Source: Alkalihalobacillus pseudalcaliphilus
GTDB taxonomy: Bacteria; Bacillota; Bacilli; Bacillales; Bacillaceae_D
Assembly (NCBI RefSeq): GCF_028610675.1
Contig: NZ_JAQQWS010000010.1
Span: forward strand, 62,001-126,000
Length of the DNA stretch: 64,000 nt
Reading direction: 5' to 3'
Position 1 is the stretch's first letter. Every line of letters begins with the position of its first letter. The position numbers were made by a program, and so were the translations under genes. Shown here one piece after another: positions 10,624 to 19,245 of the stretch. A model generated the notes under the pieces. That model did no database searches. It saw only the letters and a program-made list of their open reading frames with translations, and had not been told where the DNA came from.

Positions 10624-11586
10624 ATGAAGAATTTATTTTATATGTGTACAGAAGGTTCAGTTATAAGTATATATCGTCAATTAAAAGAACGTGGCACATT
10701 GGCGAGTGAGCAGGAAACGGAGTATATAAAACGGTATAAAGAACGCTTTTTTCAAGAAAAGCCTGCGTATGAAATCGAACATCCAAACAAGTGGATACAA
10801 GGTGTAATTAATTCGTATCGTAGTTATTTTCAACAAGTATTATCGGAACAGGAAGAGAAACAAGTCGCAGAGCAGCAGCTTTATAAGCAGCTGAATACGT
10901 TTATATCGTCAAAGTCAATGGACATGGAACAAGTAGAGGAACAACTGAAAGATATTTTTGAAAAAGAGGGTTATTTTTTTCAAGGCGGTCGAGTTACCCC
11001 GCATTACGGTCCATTTATCTGGAAAAGGCAAACGGAAAAAGTGTATGAGGTGGAATTGCCTCATTCGATTCAAAATGTGAAAGTAAAGTTTCTAGATGAT
11101 TTTTTACTATTAAGTTGGCTTCATTTTGCAACCTTTGGACAAGTATATGCTGGAGGGTGGGCAGAGAAGGATGCTCTTTATTGTATAGTGCCTAACTATC
11201 GTGATGTGTTTGAAAAGGATACTTTTCTTGTTTCCTTTCTTAAACATGAAGCACAGCACTTCGATGATTATCAAGCATTTCCAAAGCTAGGTGGTAAGGA
11301 TTTAGAATACCGTGCAAAATTAATTGAACTTATCTATTATCAAGACCACACATTTTTAGAGAAAATGTTCGTTCAAGCTATTTCAAATGAGAACCCTCAT
11401 AATTATTCTTCCTACATCCTCAAGCAAGAACTACATGATTATTTTTTTGCAAGAGATTTGGTTGAAAGGGAAGAATGGCAGAGTGTTGATTACCCTGCCA
11501 TTAGCGAATATTGCCGATTCCTTTATGAAGCGCATACAAAAAAACTACGTCAGTTTGGTGCCGAACATGTGATAGGGGTTATTTAA
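10624..11586 (+). CDS. Uncharacterised protein with an HExxH zinc-protease motif
   Basis: I do not recognise the family. The 320-residue protein has no signal peptide or membrane segment. It contains HEAQH at residues 208-212 with a glutamate at 228 (KDLEYRAKL), an HExxH plus downstream Glu arrangement like that of gluzincin metalloproteases. An acidic, probably helical stretch lies at about 70-115. ATG 10624 follows AGGGGTGGGG. It may be a cytosolic zinc peptidase, or a non-catalytic relative. It stands alone, just after repeat copy 2. Confidence 0.7.
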   Translation: MKNLFYMCTEGSVISIYRQLKERGTLASEQETEYIKRYKERFFQEKPAYEIEHPNKWIQGVINSYRSYFQQVLSEQEEKQVAEQQLYKQLNTFISSKSMDMEQVEEQLKDIFEKEGYFFQGGRVTPHYGPFIWKRQTEKVYEVELPHSIQNVKVKFLDDFLLLSWLHFATFGQVYAGGWAEKDALYCIVPNYRDVFEKDTFLVSFLKHEAQHFDDYQAFPKLGGKDLEYRAKLIELIYYQDHTFLEKMFVQAISNENPHNYSSYILKQELHDYFFARDLVEREEWQSVDYPAISEYCRFLYEAHTKKLRQFGAEHVIGVI

Positions 11587-11604
11587 TGATTCACTGCAAT
11601 ATTT

Positions 11605-12438
11605 TTAATGGTAAGAGAATTGAGCATTTTTTTGATTAAATGAATAAAGAATACTATGCCCCATATCTATTGGTTGAACATCTATTTCTTCAATATTTAA
11701 GCTTTTGACAAGATGATGAATGACATAGGAAGCTGCTTGAATATGGTGACTCCATTTCTTAGGCAGTTTTTGTCTTGAAAAGTAAAGCTGAAGGGACCTC
11801 CAATCATTTGCAAGAATAACATCGATACATGATTGCTGATATAGAAGCTTCAAAAATGGATACGTATCGTTTATAATCACCAACTTTTTATAGTGGGTAA
11901 GTAATGAATGTTCGTTTGTTAATTGCAATACGAGTTGATTTACTTGTTTTTGCTCTGTAAGCATGCCGACTGGTAAGGTTAAGCATTCATCTATATGCCC
12001 TTTCTCTGAAAAGACTAAGGTGGAACTAGTTGCATGCAAATTGAAAGTTAGACTTGGCTGCTCCTGGGCTGATTGGGACGACAGAACATGTAAATACGTT
12101 TCCAATGGCTCAGAACAAATGTACATCGGGAAGGGAAAGGCTTCTTTAATCATATGAATATATTTTTTAAGATTTTTGGCATATCGAATGGCACCTGTGG
12201 CGACTATGAATGATTTTTGGCAATCATAGGCTTGCATTACTTTTTCTAATTGACTTAATGCCCACATCGTTTTCTCAATTTGACTTTTCGTTATAATGTT
12301 TTGAGCAATGATTTGACTAAATAAATCAACTTGTACTTTTTTACGGGAAATAACAGTAAGACGCTGTTGGTGAAATTTACTGATGATACAGCTTATAGAA
12401 TTAGAATGGATTTCGATTAATGAAAAATAAGAAGTCAC
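11605..12438 (-). CDS. Degenerate Ppx/GppA-like phosphatase family protein
   Basis: The 277-residue protein follows the N-terminal half of exopolyphosphatase/guanosine pentaphosphatase enzymes: an N-terminal beta strand starting FSLIEIHSNSI, then VATGAIRYAKN (about residues 79-89) corresponding to the ATSAIRDA motif. The glycine-rich DxGGGS phosphate loop expected next is replaced by FNLHATSST, so catalysis is doubtful. The start is GTG 12438 with only a weak ribosome binding site. It converges with the HExxH gene. It could be a regulatory or sensor paralogue; moderately sure of the fold only. Confidence 0.55.
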   Translation of the reverse strand: MTSYFSLIEIHSNSISCIISKFHQQRLTVISRKKVQVDLFSQIIAQNIITKSQIEKTMWALSQLEKVMQAYDCQKSFIVATGAIRYAKNLKKYIHMIKEAFPFPMYICSEPLETYLHVLSSQSAQEQPSLTFNLHATSSTLVFSEKGHIDECLTLPVGMLTEQKQVNQLVLQLTNEHSLLTHYKKLVIINDTYPFLKLLYQQSCIDVILANDWRSLQLYFSRQKLPKKWSHHIQAASYVIHHLVKSLNIEEIDVQPIDMGHSILYSFNQKNAQFSYH

Positions 12439-12757
12439 TTTAGGGTACCACTCACTTTCCTATGGATAGTCACCTTTATCATAAAAAATGAATGTTGAAG
12501 GAATATGAAGAATTCTCAAGGAATTTATGAGGATTGTAAAGCTTATGTATAGATTATGAATGAATGATAAATTGTTAAGTAAGTATGGACAAAAAAATCG
12601 TTCTTGAGATTGTCATGAACTTAATAAAAAACAGAATATTCGATATGTTAAAATGAGGTGATTAAAAAAAAAAGGATAGTCTGTCAAATAAGAATATTTC
12701 TTTGACACAATCTAAAGCATTGATTTCAAAAAAAATAAATTCTCGGGAGGGCTTTTT
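12439..12757. other. AT-rich gap between divergent genes
   Basis: About 320 bases between the Ppx/GppA-like gene and the DUF1992 gene. It must contain both promoters but I see no pair of -35/-10 boxes good enough to annotate, and no RNA gene or repeat. Confidence 0.4.
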
Positions 12758-13096
12758 GTGAATGAGTATAATGATTTGATAGGAGATATGTTAAAGAATA
12801 GTGAGCAAAAAGGTGATTTGAAAGGGAAGGGTAAACCGTTTGCTCAAGATTTTATGCAAAGAGACGTATTTCAAAACTTTCAAGAAAAAGCAAAAGATGC
12901 TGGTTTTTTACCTGAGTGGTTAAAGCTACAGAAAGAAATTTCTGTTTTGATCTACGCTGCTCAAACGGAAGAAGATATCGACAAAATTAACGAAAAAATC
13001 AAAAAGTATAACTTGCAGTGCCCCATACCGATGCAAAGAACAAGGGTTTTTGGATTAGAAGGTTTAGATAAAGCAAAGAATACATGGGCTTTTTGA
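12758..13096 (+). CDS. DUF1992 (DnaJ-homologue C28 type) protein
   Basis: A 112-residue protein with the DUF1992 hallmarks: an N-terminal GDLKGKGKPFAQD segment corresponding to the LPGKGKPL motif, and PEWLKLQKEI (about residues 51-60). Function is unknown; family members are small cytosolic proteins sometimes annotated as DnaJ-like. GTG 12758 is preceded by GGGAGG. It is monocistronic and converges with vmlR. Confidence 0.8.
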   Translation: MNEYNDLIGDMLKNSEQKGDLKGKGKPFAQDFMQRDVFQNFQEKAKDAGFLPEWLKLQKEISVLIYAAQTEEDIDKINEKIKKYNLQCPIPMQRTRVFGLEGLDKAKNTWAF

Positions 13097-13167
13097 ACAT
13101 ATAAGTAGCTTGTTCTGGTTCAAATAAATTTTGTATGGCTATAAGAAAATGCATTGGAAAAGAAAGA

Positions 13168-13195
13168 TGACAAGTGTATGTATCACACTTGTCAT
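13168..13195 (-). terminator. Terminator between DUF1992 gene and vmlR
   Basis: ATGACAAGTG (13168-13177) and CACTTGTCAT (13186-13195) form a perfect 10-bp stem. On the minus strand it is followed by CTTTCTTTTC, so it mainly serves vmlR; on the plus strand it lacks a T run. Confidence 0.65.
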
Positions 13196-13211
13196 TGGTA
13201 ACCATGGATGA

Positions 13212-14846
13212 TTATAATTCTTTAATATGTTTGATAATCTCCTTAAAGCGGAGATCTAGCTTTTGATAATCGGGATGATTGCTAGGTAAAAAACTGAGCT
13301 TCCCTAGTACTTCTTGTTTCTCTGTTTCTAGCTGCATTCGCACTTCTTCCACGTTGTCTAGCTGCTGAATAGGTTCTTTCGTTAACTTTTTTACTAAATG
13401 GCCTTGCTCAAACTTAAGCTCAATTTGGGTCGTTTTCTCCAGAAAATAACGATCATGTGATACTACGATTAAGGTGCCGCGATAATGAGATAATGTCTCT
13501 TCAAATTGCTCGCGTGAAGGTAAATCTAAATGATTCGTTGGCTCATCAAGAATGAGTACATCTTTTTCCTCAAGTAAATATTTCATTAATTTACATTTGA
13601 CTCGTTCGCCCATACTCATTTCGCGTATGGGTTGTTGCCATTGTGCGGCGGTAAAACCTAATTGTTTGATTATATGACGAACTTTTTCTTGAGCGGACGA
13701 GCTCGTTGGTGCGAACAGGTCTTTGGGTGAGCTGTTCAGTGGTAGGTCAAAGACATCTTGACTGAGGTATCCAACTTTGGCTGCAGGTGAAATCCAAAGG
13801 TTACCGGTGTATGAAGAATCTTCTCCCATGATGATTTTAAGTAGTGTAGATTTGCCGGAACCGTTTTTCCCGGTCAAAGCAACTTTTTCACCATGGTTGA
13901 TCGTAAAATGTTCGGCTGAGAATAGTTGAGTGTCTGTAAACCATTTCTCTAATTGATTTATTTCTAGAAACCTTTTTCCTAGCTTATGATCCATTTGTAG
14001 TGAGAACTGTACTTGGTGCTCCTCTTTTACAGCCTCTACTTTATTTTTGGCTAGCTCTGCTTCAAGTCTTCTCTTTTTCGATTTGATTTGTTTATCTTTT
14101 TTCTTGGCCTTCACGCGGTAGTATTCCTTGAATCCTCCTTTTTTGGTCGATTGGGCATGACCTGAAGCGGACCAGTTGCCTAGTGTGTGTATTTGTTGGT
14201 TGATTTGTTTAATCTTTCTTTGTTGTTTATCAAATTCTTGTTGCTGGTGTAGACGTTGTTGTTCCTTTGCCTTGATATAACTAGAATAGTTACCTTCATG
14301 CTCGTGGAGGGTAGTATCTTCAATGGCCCAAATTGTATCGACAACATCGTCTAAAAAAGCTCTGTCATGTGAAATGACGATGACCGAACCTTGGTAATGA
14401 CGAATTTGATTTTGTAGCTTTGTTAAGCCTTCCTGGTCAAGGTGATTAGTAGGCTCATCTAATAATAGAAGATCTGATTGTTTGGCGAATCCTTCAATTA
14501 AACGTACCTTGAGCTTTTCACCCCCACTTAAATGCTGGTAATGAACAAGTGGAATCCCCCACTTTTTTAATTGTTCCATCTCATCTGGTTCATTTACATT
14601 TATTTCAAAATTGGCTTGTTCTTGTTCAACCGTCGTTATCGCTAGTGAGTCAATAAGAGGCTCTATGACTCCGGAAGTCGGCATCATATCACCATTGATA
14701 AGCTTAAGCAACGTAGATTTGCCAGATCCATTCCTACCTATTAAGCCGATCACACTGCCTTTTTTTATTGCCACATGTATATTTTTAAATAACACTCGTT
14801 CTTGAAATTCTACCTGTACTTGATTCATTTTAAGAAGTTCTATCAT
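13212..14846 (-). CDS. vmlR: ABC-F ribosomal protection protein, VmlR type
   Basis: Soluble ABC-F protein of 544 residues with two ATP cassettes and no membrane segments. Walker A motifs are GRNGSGKST (37-45) and GKNGSGKST in the second half; signatures are LSGGEK and MSMGER. The interdomain linker (STKKGGFKEYYRVKAKKK) and the C-terminus closely follow B. subtilis VmlR, which binds the ribosomal E site and displaces lincosamides, streptogramin A and pleuromutilins. Regulation is visible in the leader, which has an attenuator. ATG 14846 is used, with GGGG 8 bases ahead; M7 is possible. Confidence 0.92.
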   Translation of the reverse strand: MIELLKMNQVQVEFQERVLFKNIHVAIKKGSVIGLIGRNGSGKSTLLKLINGDMMPTSGVIEPLIDSLAITTVEQEQANFEINVNEPDEMEQLKKWGIPLVHYQHLSGGEKLKVRLIEGFAKQSDLLLLDEPTNHLDQEGLTKLQNQIRHYQGSVIVISHDRAFLDDVVDTIWAIEDTTLHEHEGNYSSYIKAKEQQRLHQQQEFDKQQRKIKQINQQIHTLGNWSASGHAQSTKKGGFKEYYRVKAKKKDKQIKSKKRRLEAELAKNKVEAVKEEHQVQFSLQMDHKLGKRFLEINQLEKWFTDTQLFSAEHFTINHGEKVALTGKNGSGKSTLLKIIMGEDSSYTGNLWISPAAKVGYLSQDVFDLPLNSSPKDLFAPTSSSAQEKVRHIIKQLGFTAAQWQQPIREMSMGERVKCKLMKYLLEEKDVLILDEPTNHLDLPSREQFEETLSHYRGTLIVVSHDRYFLEKTTQIELKFEQGHLVKKLTKEPIQQLDNVEEVRMQLETEKQEVLGKLSFLPSNHPDYQKLDLRFKEIIKHIKEL

Positions 14847-14875
14847 TATGAATTCCCCTTTTTAGAGGGAGGAAC

Positions 14876-14986
14876 AGAAAAATCCTCCCAAATAATTGGA
14901 AGGATTAGCCGACATATACCAAATAAAATAAAGCATTCATCCTCATGAATGACTGCTTGCATATGGAAAATGGGTAGACTAATCCT
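14876..14986 (-). promoter_or_regulatory. Transcription attenuator in the vmlR leader
   Basis: On the minus strand, GGATT-type arms at 14898-14906 and 14881-14889 form a terminator followed by a T run, about 30 bases before vmlR. Upstream, AGGATTAG (plus-strand 14979-14986) is perfectly complementary to CTAATCCT at 14901-14908, the 5' arm of that terminator, so it can act as antiterminator. A 13-codon reading frame (14905-14946, MRMNALFYLVYVG) ends inside the terminator arm but lacks a good ribosome binding site; two very short ATG frames lie further upstream. This layout is that of antibiotic-induced ABC-F attenuators such as vmlR. Confidence 0.75.
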
Positions 14987-15080
14987 AGGTTTACGTGTTT
15001 GAAATATCAAATTTCAATTAGTAAAAATAAGATTAGTTAATCATTGTCCACCCATCAGTCCTTTCAAAATAATTACAGTT

Positions 15081-15110
15081 ACTATAACACATGGGGAGCT
15101 TGTCTGTAAA
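15081..15110 (-). promoter_or_regulatory. Sigma-A promoter of vmlR
   Basis: Minus-strand TTTACA (15105-15110) and TATAGT (15081-15086) are 18 bases apart. The predicted start near 15074 gives a leader of about 230 nucleotides that contains the attenuator. Confidence 0.55.
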
Positions 15111-15524
15111 TGTATTGAAAGTAGTTGAGTTAAATTAGGTTTGAGTAAAAGACAACCTTGACTTATAATTTTGTTAAGAATAACTTTTTTAAGTAGTGAA
15201 AGTAAAATAAGTGATGCTCATTTATCAAGATAATTTGACCTTTCGTTTTTTGTTTTGGTCCGTTTCTGAAAATCGCAAATGCGCGAAATAGCCAATCGGG
15301 CGTGGCTACGGTCCAAAAATACTTGGATGGTAGATATTAATCATGGTCAGTGATTACTCTCTCTCTTATTTTGTTGGCTGTTTGTGCGGTATGCTGAATC
15401 CTTTTGGGTAAGCTCTTATGGGCAATATCCAAAAAGTGGCGGGGCTACGTCTTAATGTGAGAATCACCAAAACCATTTATGAAAGAAAGGCCACTAGTTA
15501 AAGAGAAAAATCCAATAGAACAAA

Positions 15525-15810
15525 TGCCACCAACAAACACGAAAGTGTGCTTTTTATTGATTTCCTTTCATTCACTTTTGGTTTTTGTTCTGGATTCATT
15601 TTAATGAATGATGTAAAACTGGTCTTGAATTTGAGATTTAGATTAACCCAGCGGACGGAAATATGCGGAGACTACAATGGGGCGTAGTGGAAGAGCTGAG
15701 ATCCAGAGGCGTAGCCGATTAGCTCAGCGCCACCACAATAGGACGCGGAGCATAATTTTCGGTAGCGACGAGTAGAGCTACCGCATATCATCTTTAGTAC
15801 ACTTTCAGCT
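15525..15810 (+). repeat. Dispersed repeat copy 3 (diverged)
   Basis: Starts with GCCACCAACAAACACGAAAG and continues through TTTTTGTTCTGGATTCATTTT, CCAGCGGACGGAAATATGCGGAG, GATTAGCTCAGCGCCACC, GAGCATAATTTTCGGTAGC and a terminal CACTTTCA, the same order as the 38.6-kb copy. It fills the gap before the TetR gene. The stretch 15111-15524 upstream holds no gene, RNA or other repeat that I can support. Confidence 0.75.
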
Positions 15811-15899
15811 ATGGTGGGAGGCAGTGTCTAGGGGGCTGAAAGTTCTTATTTTAAGATAATTACTAATAGGTAAATTAAAAATAGGAAAAGGTGAATAGA

Positions 15900-16484
15900 T
15901 TGAAGAAAAGAACAAGATTGGAAGAATTAGAACGTACTCGAACGAGAATACTTGATGTAGCTGAGAATTTATTTATGGAAAAAGGATTCCGAGCGGTATC
16001 AACGAGAGAGATTGCACAACATGCCAAGGTTACACAACCAACACTCTATCACCACTTTAAAGATAAAGAGACATTATACATGGTGATGATTGAACGGTTT
16101 GTTGAATCGATTCAAATGAAAATGCAAAAGGTTAATGAAGGTGAAGTAGCTGATAAGCTTGAACGTATGTTAATGATTTTATCTGAAGAGCATCCTTCAA
16201 GTATTATGCTCATGGTTCATGATCTAATGGTTGAAGTTTCAGAACCAAATAAATCACGTATCTACATTTTATGGCGTCAAACCTATTTAGACCCTTTTAT
16301 GACAATATTTAGGGAATTAAAAAAGGAAGGAAGATTAAGAACACATATTTCCCCTGAGGAAGCAGCGAGATTTTGTTTATTAACATTAGGACAAGCGATG
16401 TTATGGAAGAATCGAAGAAAAGAGCTTCAGGCACAATTTAACATATACGTCGATATCATACTGAATGGTACATATATTCGATAG
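15900..16484 (+). CDS. TetR/AcrR-family transcriptional regulator
   Basis: A 194-residue repressor-type protein with an N-terminal TetR helix-turn-helix (ILDVAENLFMEKGFRAVS through TQPTLYHHFKDKETLY, about residues 18-62) and a helical ligand domain. I favour TTG 15900 with AAAGGTG 6 bases upstream; GTG 15891, three codons earlier, is nearly as good. It lies directly upstream of the carotenoid operon on the same strand, with two palindromes between them, so it probably controls the crt genes; the ligand is unknown. Confidence 0.85.
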   Translation: MKKRTRLEELERTRTRILDVAENLFMEKGFRAVSTREIAQHAKVTQPTLYHHFKDKETLYMVMIERFVESIQMKMQKVNEGEVADKLERMLMILSEEHPSSIMLMVHDLMVEVSEPNKSRIYILWRQTYLDPFMTIFRELKKEGRLRTHISPEEAARFCLLTLGQAMLWKNRRKELQAQFNIYVDIILNGTYIR

Positions 16485-16571
16485 TGGACAAGCACTAATT
16501 TATCTATTTTAAAACGATAAGTGAGGTGTTTTTTTGTCTCCTCTATGACATTCAGTTTGTCCATTCGTAGC

Positions 16572-16596
16572 AAACAAATGAAAATTTCATTTGTTT
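16572..16596. promoter_or_regulatory. 12-bp perfect inverted repeat, candidate TetR operator
   Basis: AAACAAATGAAA and TTTCATTTGTTT are perfect complements around a single central A. The size fits a TetR-family operator, and it is too tight for an efficient terminator. It lies between tetR and crtN, 226 bases ahead of crtN. Confidence 0.5.
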
Positions 16597-16698
16597 ATCT
16601 TCTTATAAGAGTCTGTCATCGGCTAAGTTCATTTTAAACAAACTATTTTCTTTTTTTAGGAGGAAATAGGAGACCAGTTATTTTATTTTAAATAAAAG

Positions 16699-16724
16699 TT
16701 TCATTTATCGTTTGATAAGTGAAA
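16699..16724. promoter_or_regulatory. Second palindrome upstream of crtN
   Basis: TTTCATTTATC and GATAAGTGAAA form an 11-bp inverted repeat with one G:T mismatch and a 4-base centre. GATAAGTGA recurs at 16516-16524. It may be a second operator or part of the crt promoter region. No clear promoter boxes could be fixed in this 337-base gap. Confidence 0.35.
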
Positions 16725-16821
16725 ATTATGGGTATCTACTAAAAGAAAGATTGGATACATGATCTTATTTTTAATCCTTAAAGACAGATAACCAAGAAGT
16801 CTAAGAAAATGTGGGGTGCCT

Positions 16822-18393
16822 ATGAAAAAGAATAAGAAGGTTATAGTTATTGGTGCTGGTGTAGCTGGATTAGCAAGTGCCATACGATTACAGGTAGCGG
16901 GTTATCAAGTAGAAATCTATGAAAAGAATCAAACACCGGGTGGAAAGATGAATCGTATTCATCAAGACGGATATCAATTTGATTTAGGACCAAGTATTGT
17001 TATGATGCCAGAGCTTTACCAAGAAGTTTTTAAGCTAGCAGGAAAAAACCCGGATGATTATATTCCAATGGAGAAACTCGACCCCATGTATGACGTTTTT
17101 TTCGGAGCACAAGCAACAGAGAAATATGCCATTTCCTCTGACTTTATTGATTTAATTAAAACTTTCGAACAAATTAATGAGCGTGATACAGAAGGGTTTT
17201 TGACGTATTTACAGAAAATTTATAAGCGCTTTAATGTGGCAAAAAATCACTTTTTACAACGCCCATTTAGACATTTTTTTGACTTCTATAACCCGTATAT
17301 GATTTGGCAAGGCTTGAAGCTTCGCACATTAGGTAATGCCGATGCATTTATTAGCCAACATATTAAAGATGAGCGCTTAAAGCAAATGCTCAGTTTTCAA
17401 ACGTTATATATTGGAGTCTCGCCATATAGTGGACCTTCCCTTTATACGATTATTCCGATGATTGAATTTATGTATGGGGTTTGGTTTATAAAAGGTGGGA
17501 TGTACACGATGGCTACGGCGATGGAAAGGCTTTTTAAAGAGCTTGGTGGCAATATCTATTATCAAACGGAAGTGGATGAAATCGTAGTAAAAGGCGGTCG
17601 TGCAACTGGTATTCGCTTAAATAAGGAAGTAGTTGCCGCGGATTTTGTTGTTTGTAATGCGGACTTTCCACATGCGATGAAATTCTTGGTGAAGGATACA
17701 AAAGCCAAAGGTAAATATACGGATGCCAAAATAGATAAAATGAAATACTCATGTTCATGTTTTCTGATGTATTTAGGTATGGATAAAAAATATGAACATC
17801 TCGATGCTGTCCACAATTTCTTTTTTAGCGAAGATTTACGTCAGAATATTGAAGGTATTTTTAATGGGGAAAAGTTAGAAGACCCTTCATTTTATCTTTA
17901 TATAGCTTCTAAGATGGACCCTTCCTTAGCACCGAAAGATAAAGATGGTTTATATATCCTTGTTCCCGTTTCAGACTTATCGACATCTCAATATGAGTGG
18001 GATGAGCAAACGGTTTCGTTTTACCGCAATAAGGTGTTTACTAAACTGTCAGGAATTGAAGGGTTGGAACATATTGAAAACGATATTGTTTCTGAAAGTT
18101 ATATGACACCGATTGATTTTAAAGAGAAGTTAAATGCCTATAATGGGGCATGTTTCGGATTGCGTCCAACGTTAACTCAAAGTAATCATATGCGTCCTCA
18201 GAGTAAGGCCAAAAAGTGTGAAAATCTTTACTTTACGGGAAGTAGTACACACCCAGGAGCAGGTGTTCCAATTGTTTTGTTATCAGCCAAAATTGCGACA
18301 GAAGAATTAATGCTTGATGATGGTACCTTCCAAAATTCAAAAGTAGAGGTGAAGAGTTATGTTAATGAAGCAGACGCAGCAGTTAAAAGCTGA
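16822..18393 (+). CDS. crtN: 4,4'-diapophytoene desaturase
   Basis: FAD-dependent desaturase of the CrtI/CrtN family that introduces double bases into C30 diapophytoene to give diaponeurosporene; membrane-associated. The dinucleotide fold VIGAGVAGLASAI is at the N-terminus, FDLGPSIVMMP follows, and the C-terminal FTGSSTHPGAGVPIVLLSAK motif is typical. The internal PSLYTIIPMIEFMYGVWFIKGGM segment matches staphylococcal CrtN rather than CrtP. ATG 16822 follows GTGGGG; the in-frame GTG 16816 overlaps that site. First gene of a five-gene operon. Confidence 0.92.
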   Translation: MKKNKKVIVIGAGVAGLASAIRLQVAGYQVEIYEKNQTPGGKMNRIHQDGYQFDLGPSIVMMPELYQEVFKLAGKNPDDYIPMEKLDPMYDVFFGAQATEKYAISSDFIDLIKTFEQINERDTEGFLTYLQKIYKRFNVAKNHFLQRPFRHFFDFYNPYMIWQGLKLRTLGNADAFISQHIKDERLKQMLSFQTLYIGVSPYSGPSLYTIIPMIEFMYGVWFIKGGMYTMATAMERLFKELGGNIYYQTEVDEIVVKGGRATGIRLNKEVVAADFVVCNADFPHAMKFLVKDTKAKGKYTDAKIDKMKYSCSCFLMYLGMDKKYEHLDAVHNFFFSEDLRQNIEGIFNGEKLEDPSFYLYIASKMDPSLAPKDKDGLYILVPVSDLSTSQYEWDEQTVSFYRNKVFTKLSGIEGLEHIENDIVSESYMTPIDFKEKLNAYNGACFGLRPTLTQSNHMRPQSKAKKCENLYFTGSSTHPGAGVPIVLLSAKIATEELMLDDGTFQNSKVEVKSYVNEADAAVKS

Positions 18394-19234
18394 TTACTAT
18401 TTTTGTGAAAAAATCATCCGAAAACATTCTCAAAGTTTTTATTATACATTTAAACAACTCCCAAAAGATAAAGCGCGTGCCGTCTATGTTATTTATGCTT
18501 TTTGTCGGTTAGCTGATAATACGATTGACCAAAATAGTGATCATCAAGTTAAAAAAATGCAGCTGATGAATTTACGAGAACAATTAGAAGCTTTTGAGCG
18601 AGGGGAGGAACTCTCAGCACCTTTATGGAGAGCTTTACGTGATGTGTTTAATCGCTACGAAATGGACATCCAACCATTTTATGATCAATTAATCGGTCAG
18701 GAAATGGATTTAGATTTTTCTATTCCAAAAGATGTGGAGGCACTTGAAACGTATAGCTATTATGTGGCAGGTACAGTTGGTCTAATGCTACTTCCTATTA
18801 TTGCAACAGAGCATAATCATAAACTCAAGCAGTCAGCTATCCAGTTAGGTGTAGCGATGCAAATTACGAATATTCTTCGAGATGTATTTGAGGATGTAGG
18901 TAAGTATCAGCGTATTTATTTGCCCTCTGACTTAATGGAGACGTTGCAATACTCTGTTCAGGATGCTGAAGGGTTTATTGTAAATGAAGCATTTATTCAA
19001 ATTTGGGAGCAATTAGCTCAAAGAGCGGAATCTAACTATGTTCAGTTTGAAGATTCTCTTCATCTCTTTGATCAAGATAGTCAATTCCAAGTCCTATCTG
19101 CAGCAAGGGTATATCGTCAAATCTTACAAGTAGTAAGGGAAAATCAATATCAATGTTTTGGGAAAATAAATGCCGTTTCTGCTACACAAATAGGTCAAAT
19201 AATCCGACTTACACAAATAGATATTGCGAATTAA
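18359..19234 (+). CDS. crtM: Dehydrosqualene (4,4'-diapophytoene) synthase
   Basis: Squalene/phytoene synthase-family enzyme condensing two farnesyl diphosphates into diapophytoene. Both aspartate-rich Mg-diphosphate motifs are present: DNTID (residues 53-57) and DVFED (175-179, in NILRDVFEDVGKYQRIYLP). The gene starts 35 bases inside crtN with AGAGGTGA 6 bases before ATG 18359, so translation is coupled. Neighbouring crtN and crtP show that the product is a C30 rather than a C40 carotenoid. Confidence 0.92.
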   Translation: MLMKQTQQLKADYYFCEKIIRKHSQSFYYTFKQLPKDKARAVYVIYAFCRLADNTIDQNSDHQVKKMQLMNLREQLEAFERGEELSAPLWRALRDVFNRYEMDIQPFYDQLIGQEMDLDFSIPKDVEALETYSYYVAGTVGLMLLPIIATEHNHKLKQSAIQLGVAMQITNILRDVFEDVGKYQRIYLPSDLMETLQYSVQDAEGFIVNEAFIQIWEQLAQRAESNYVQFEDSLHLFDQDSQFQVLSAARVYRQILQVVRENQYQCFGKINAVSATQIGQIIRLTQIDIAN

Positions 19235-19245
19235 GGGGTGTTAGG

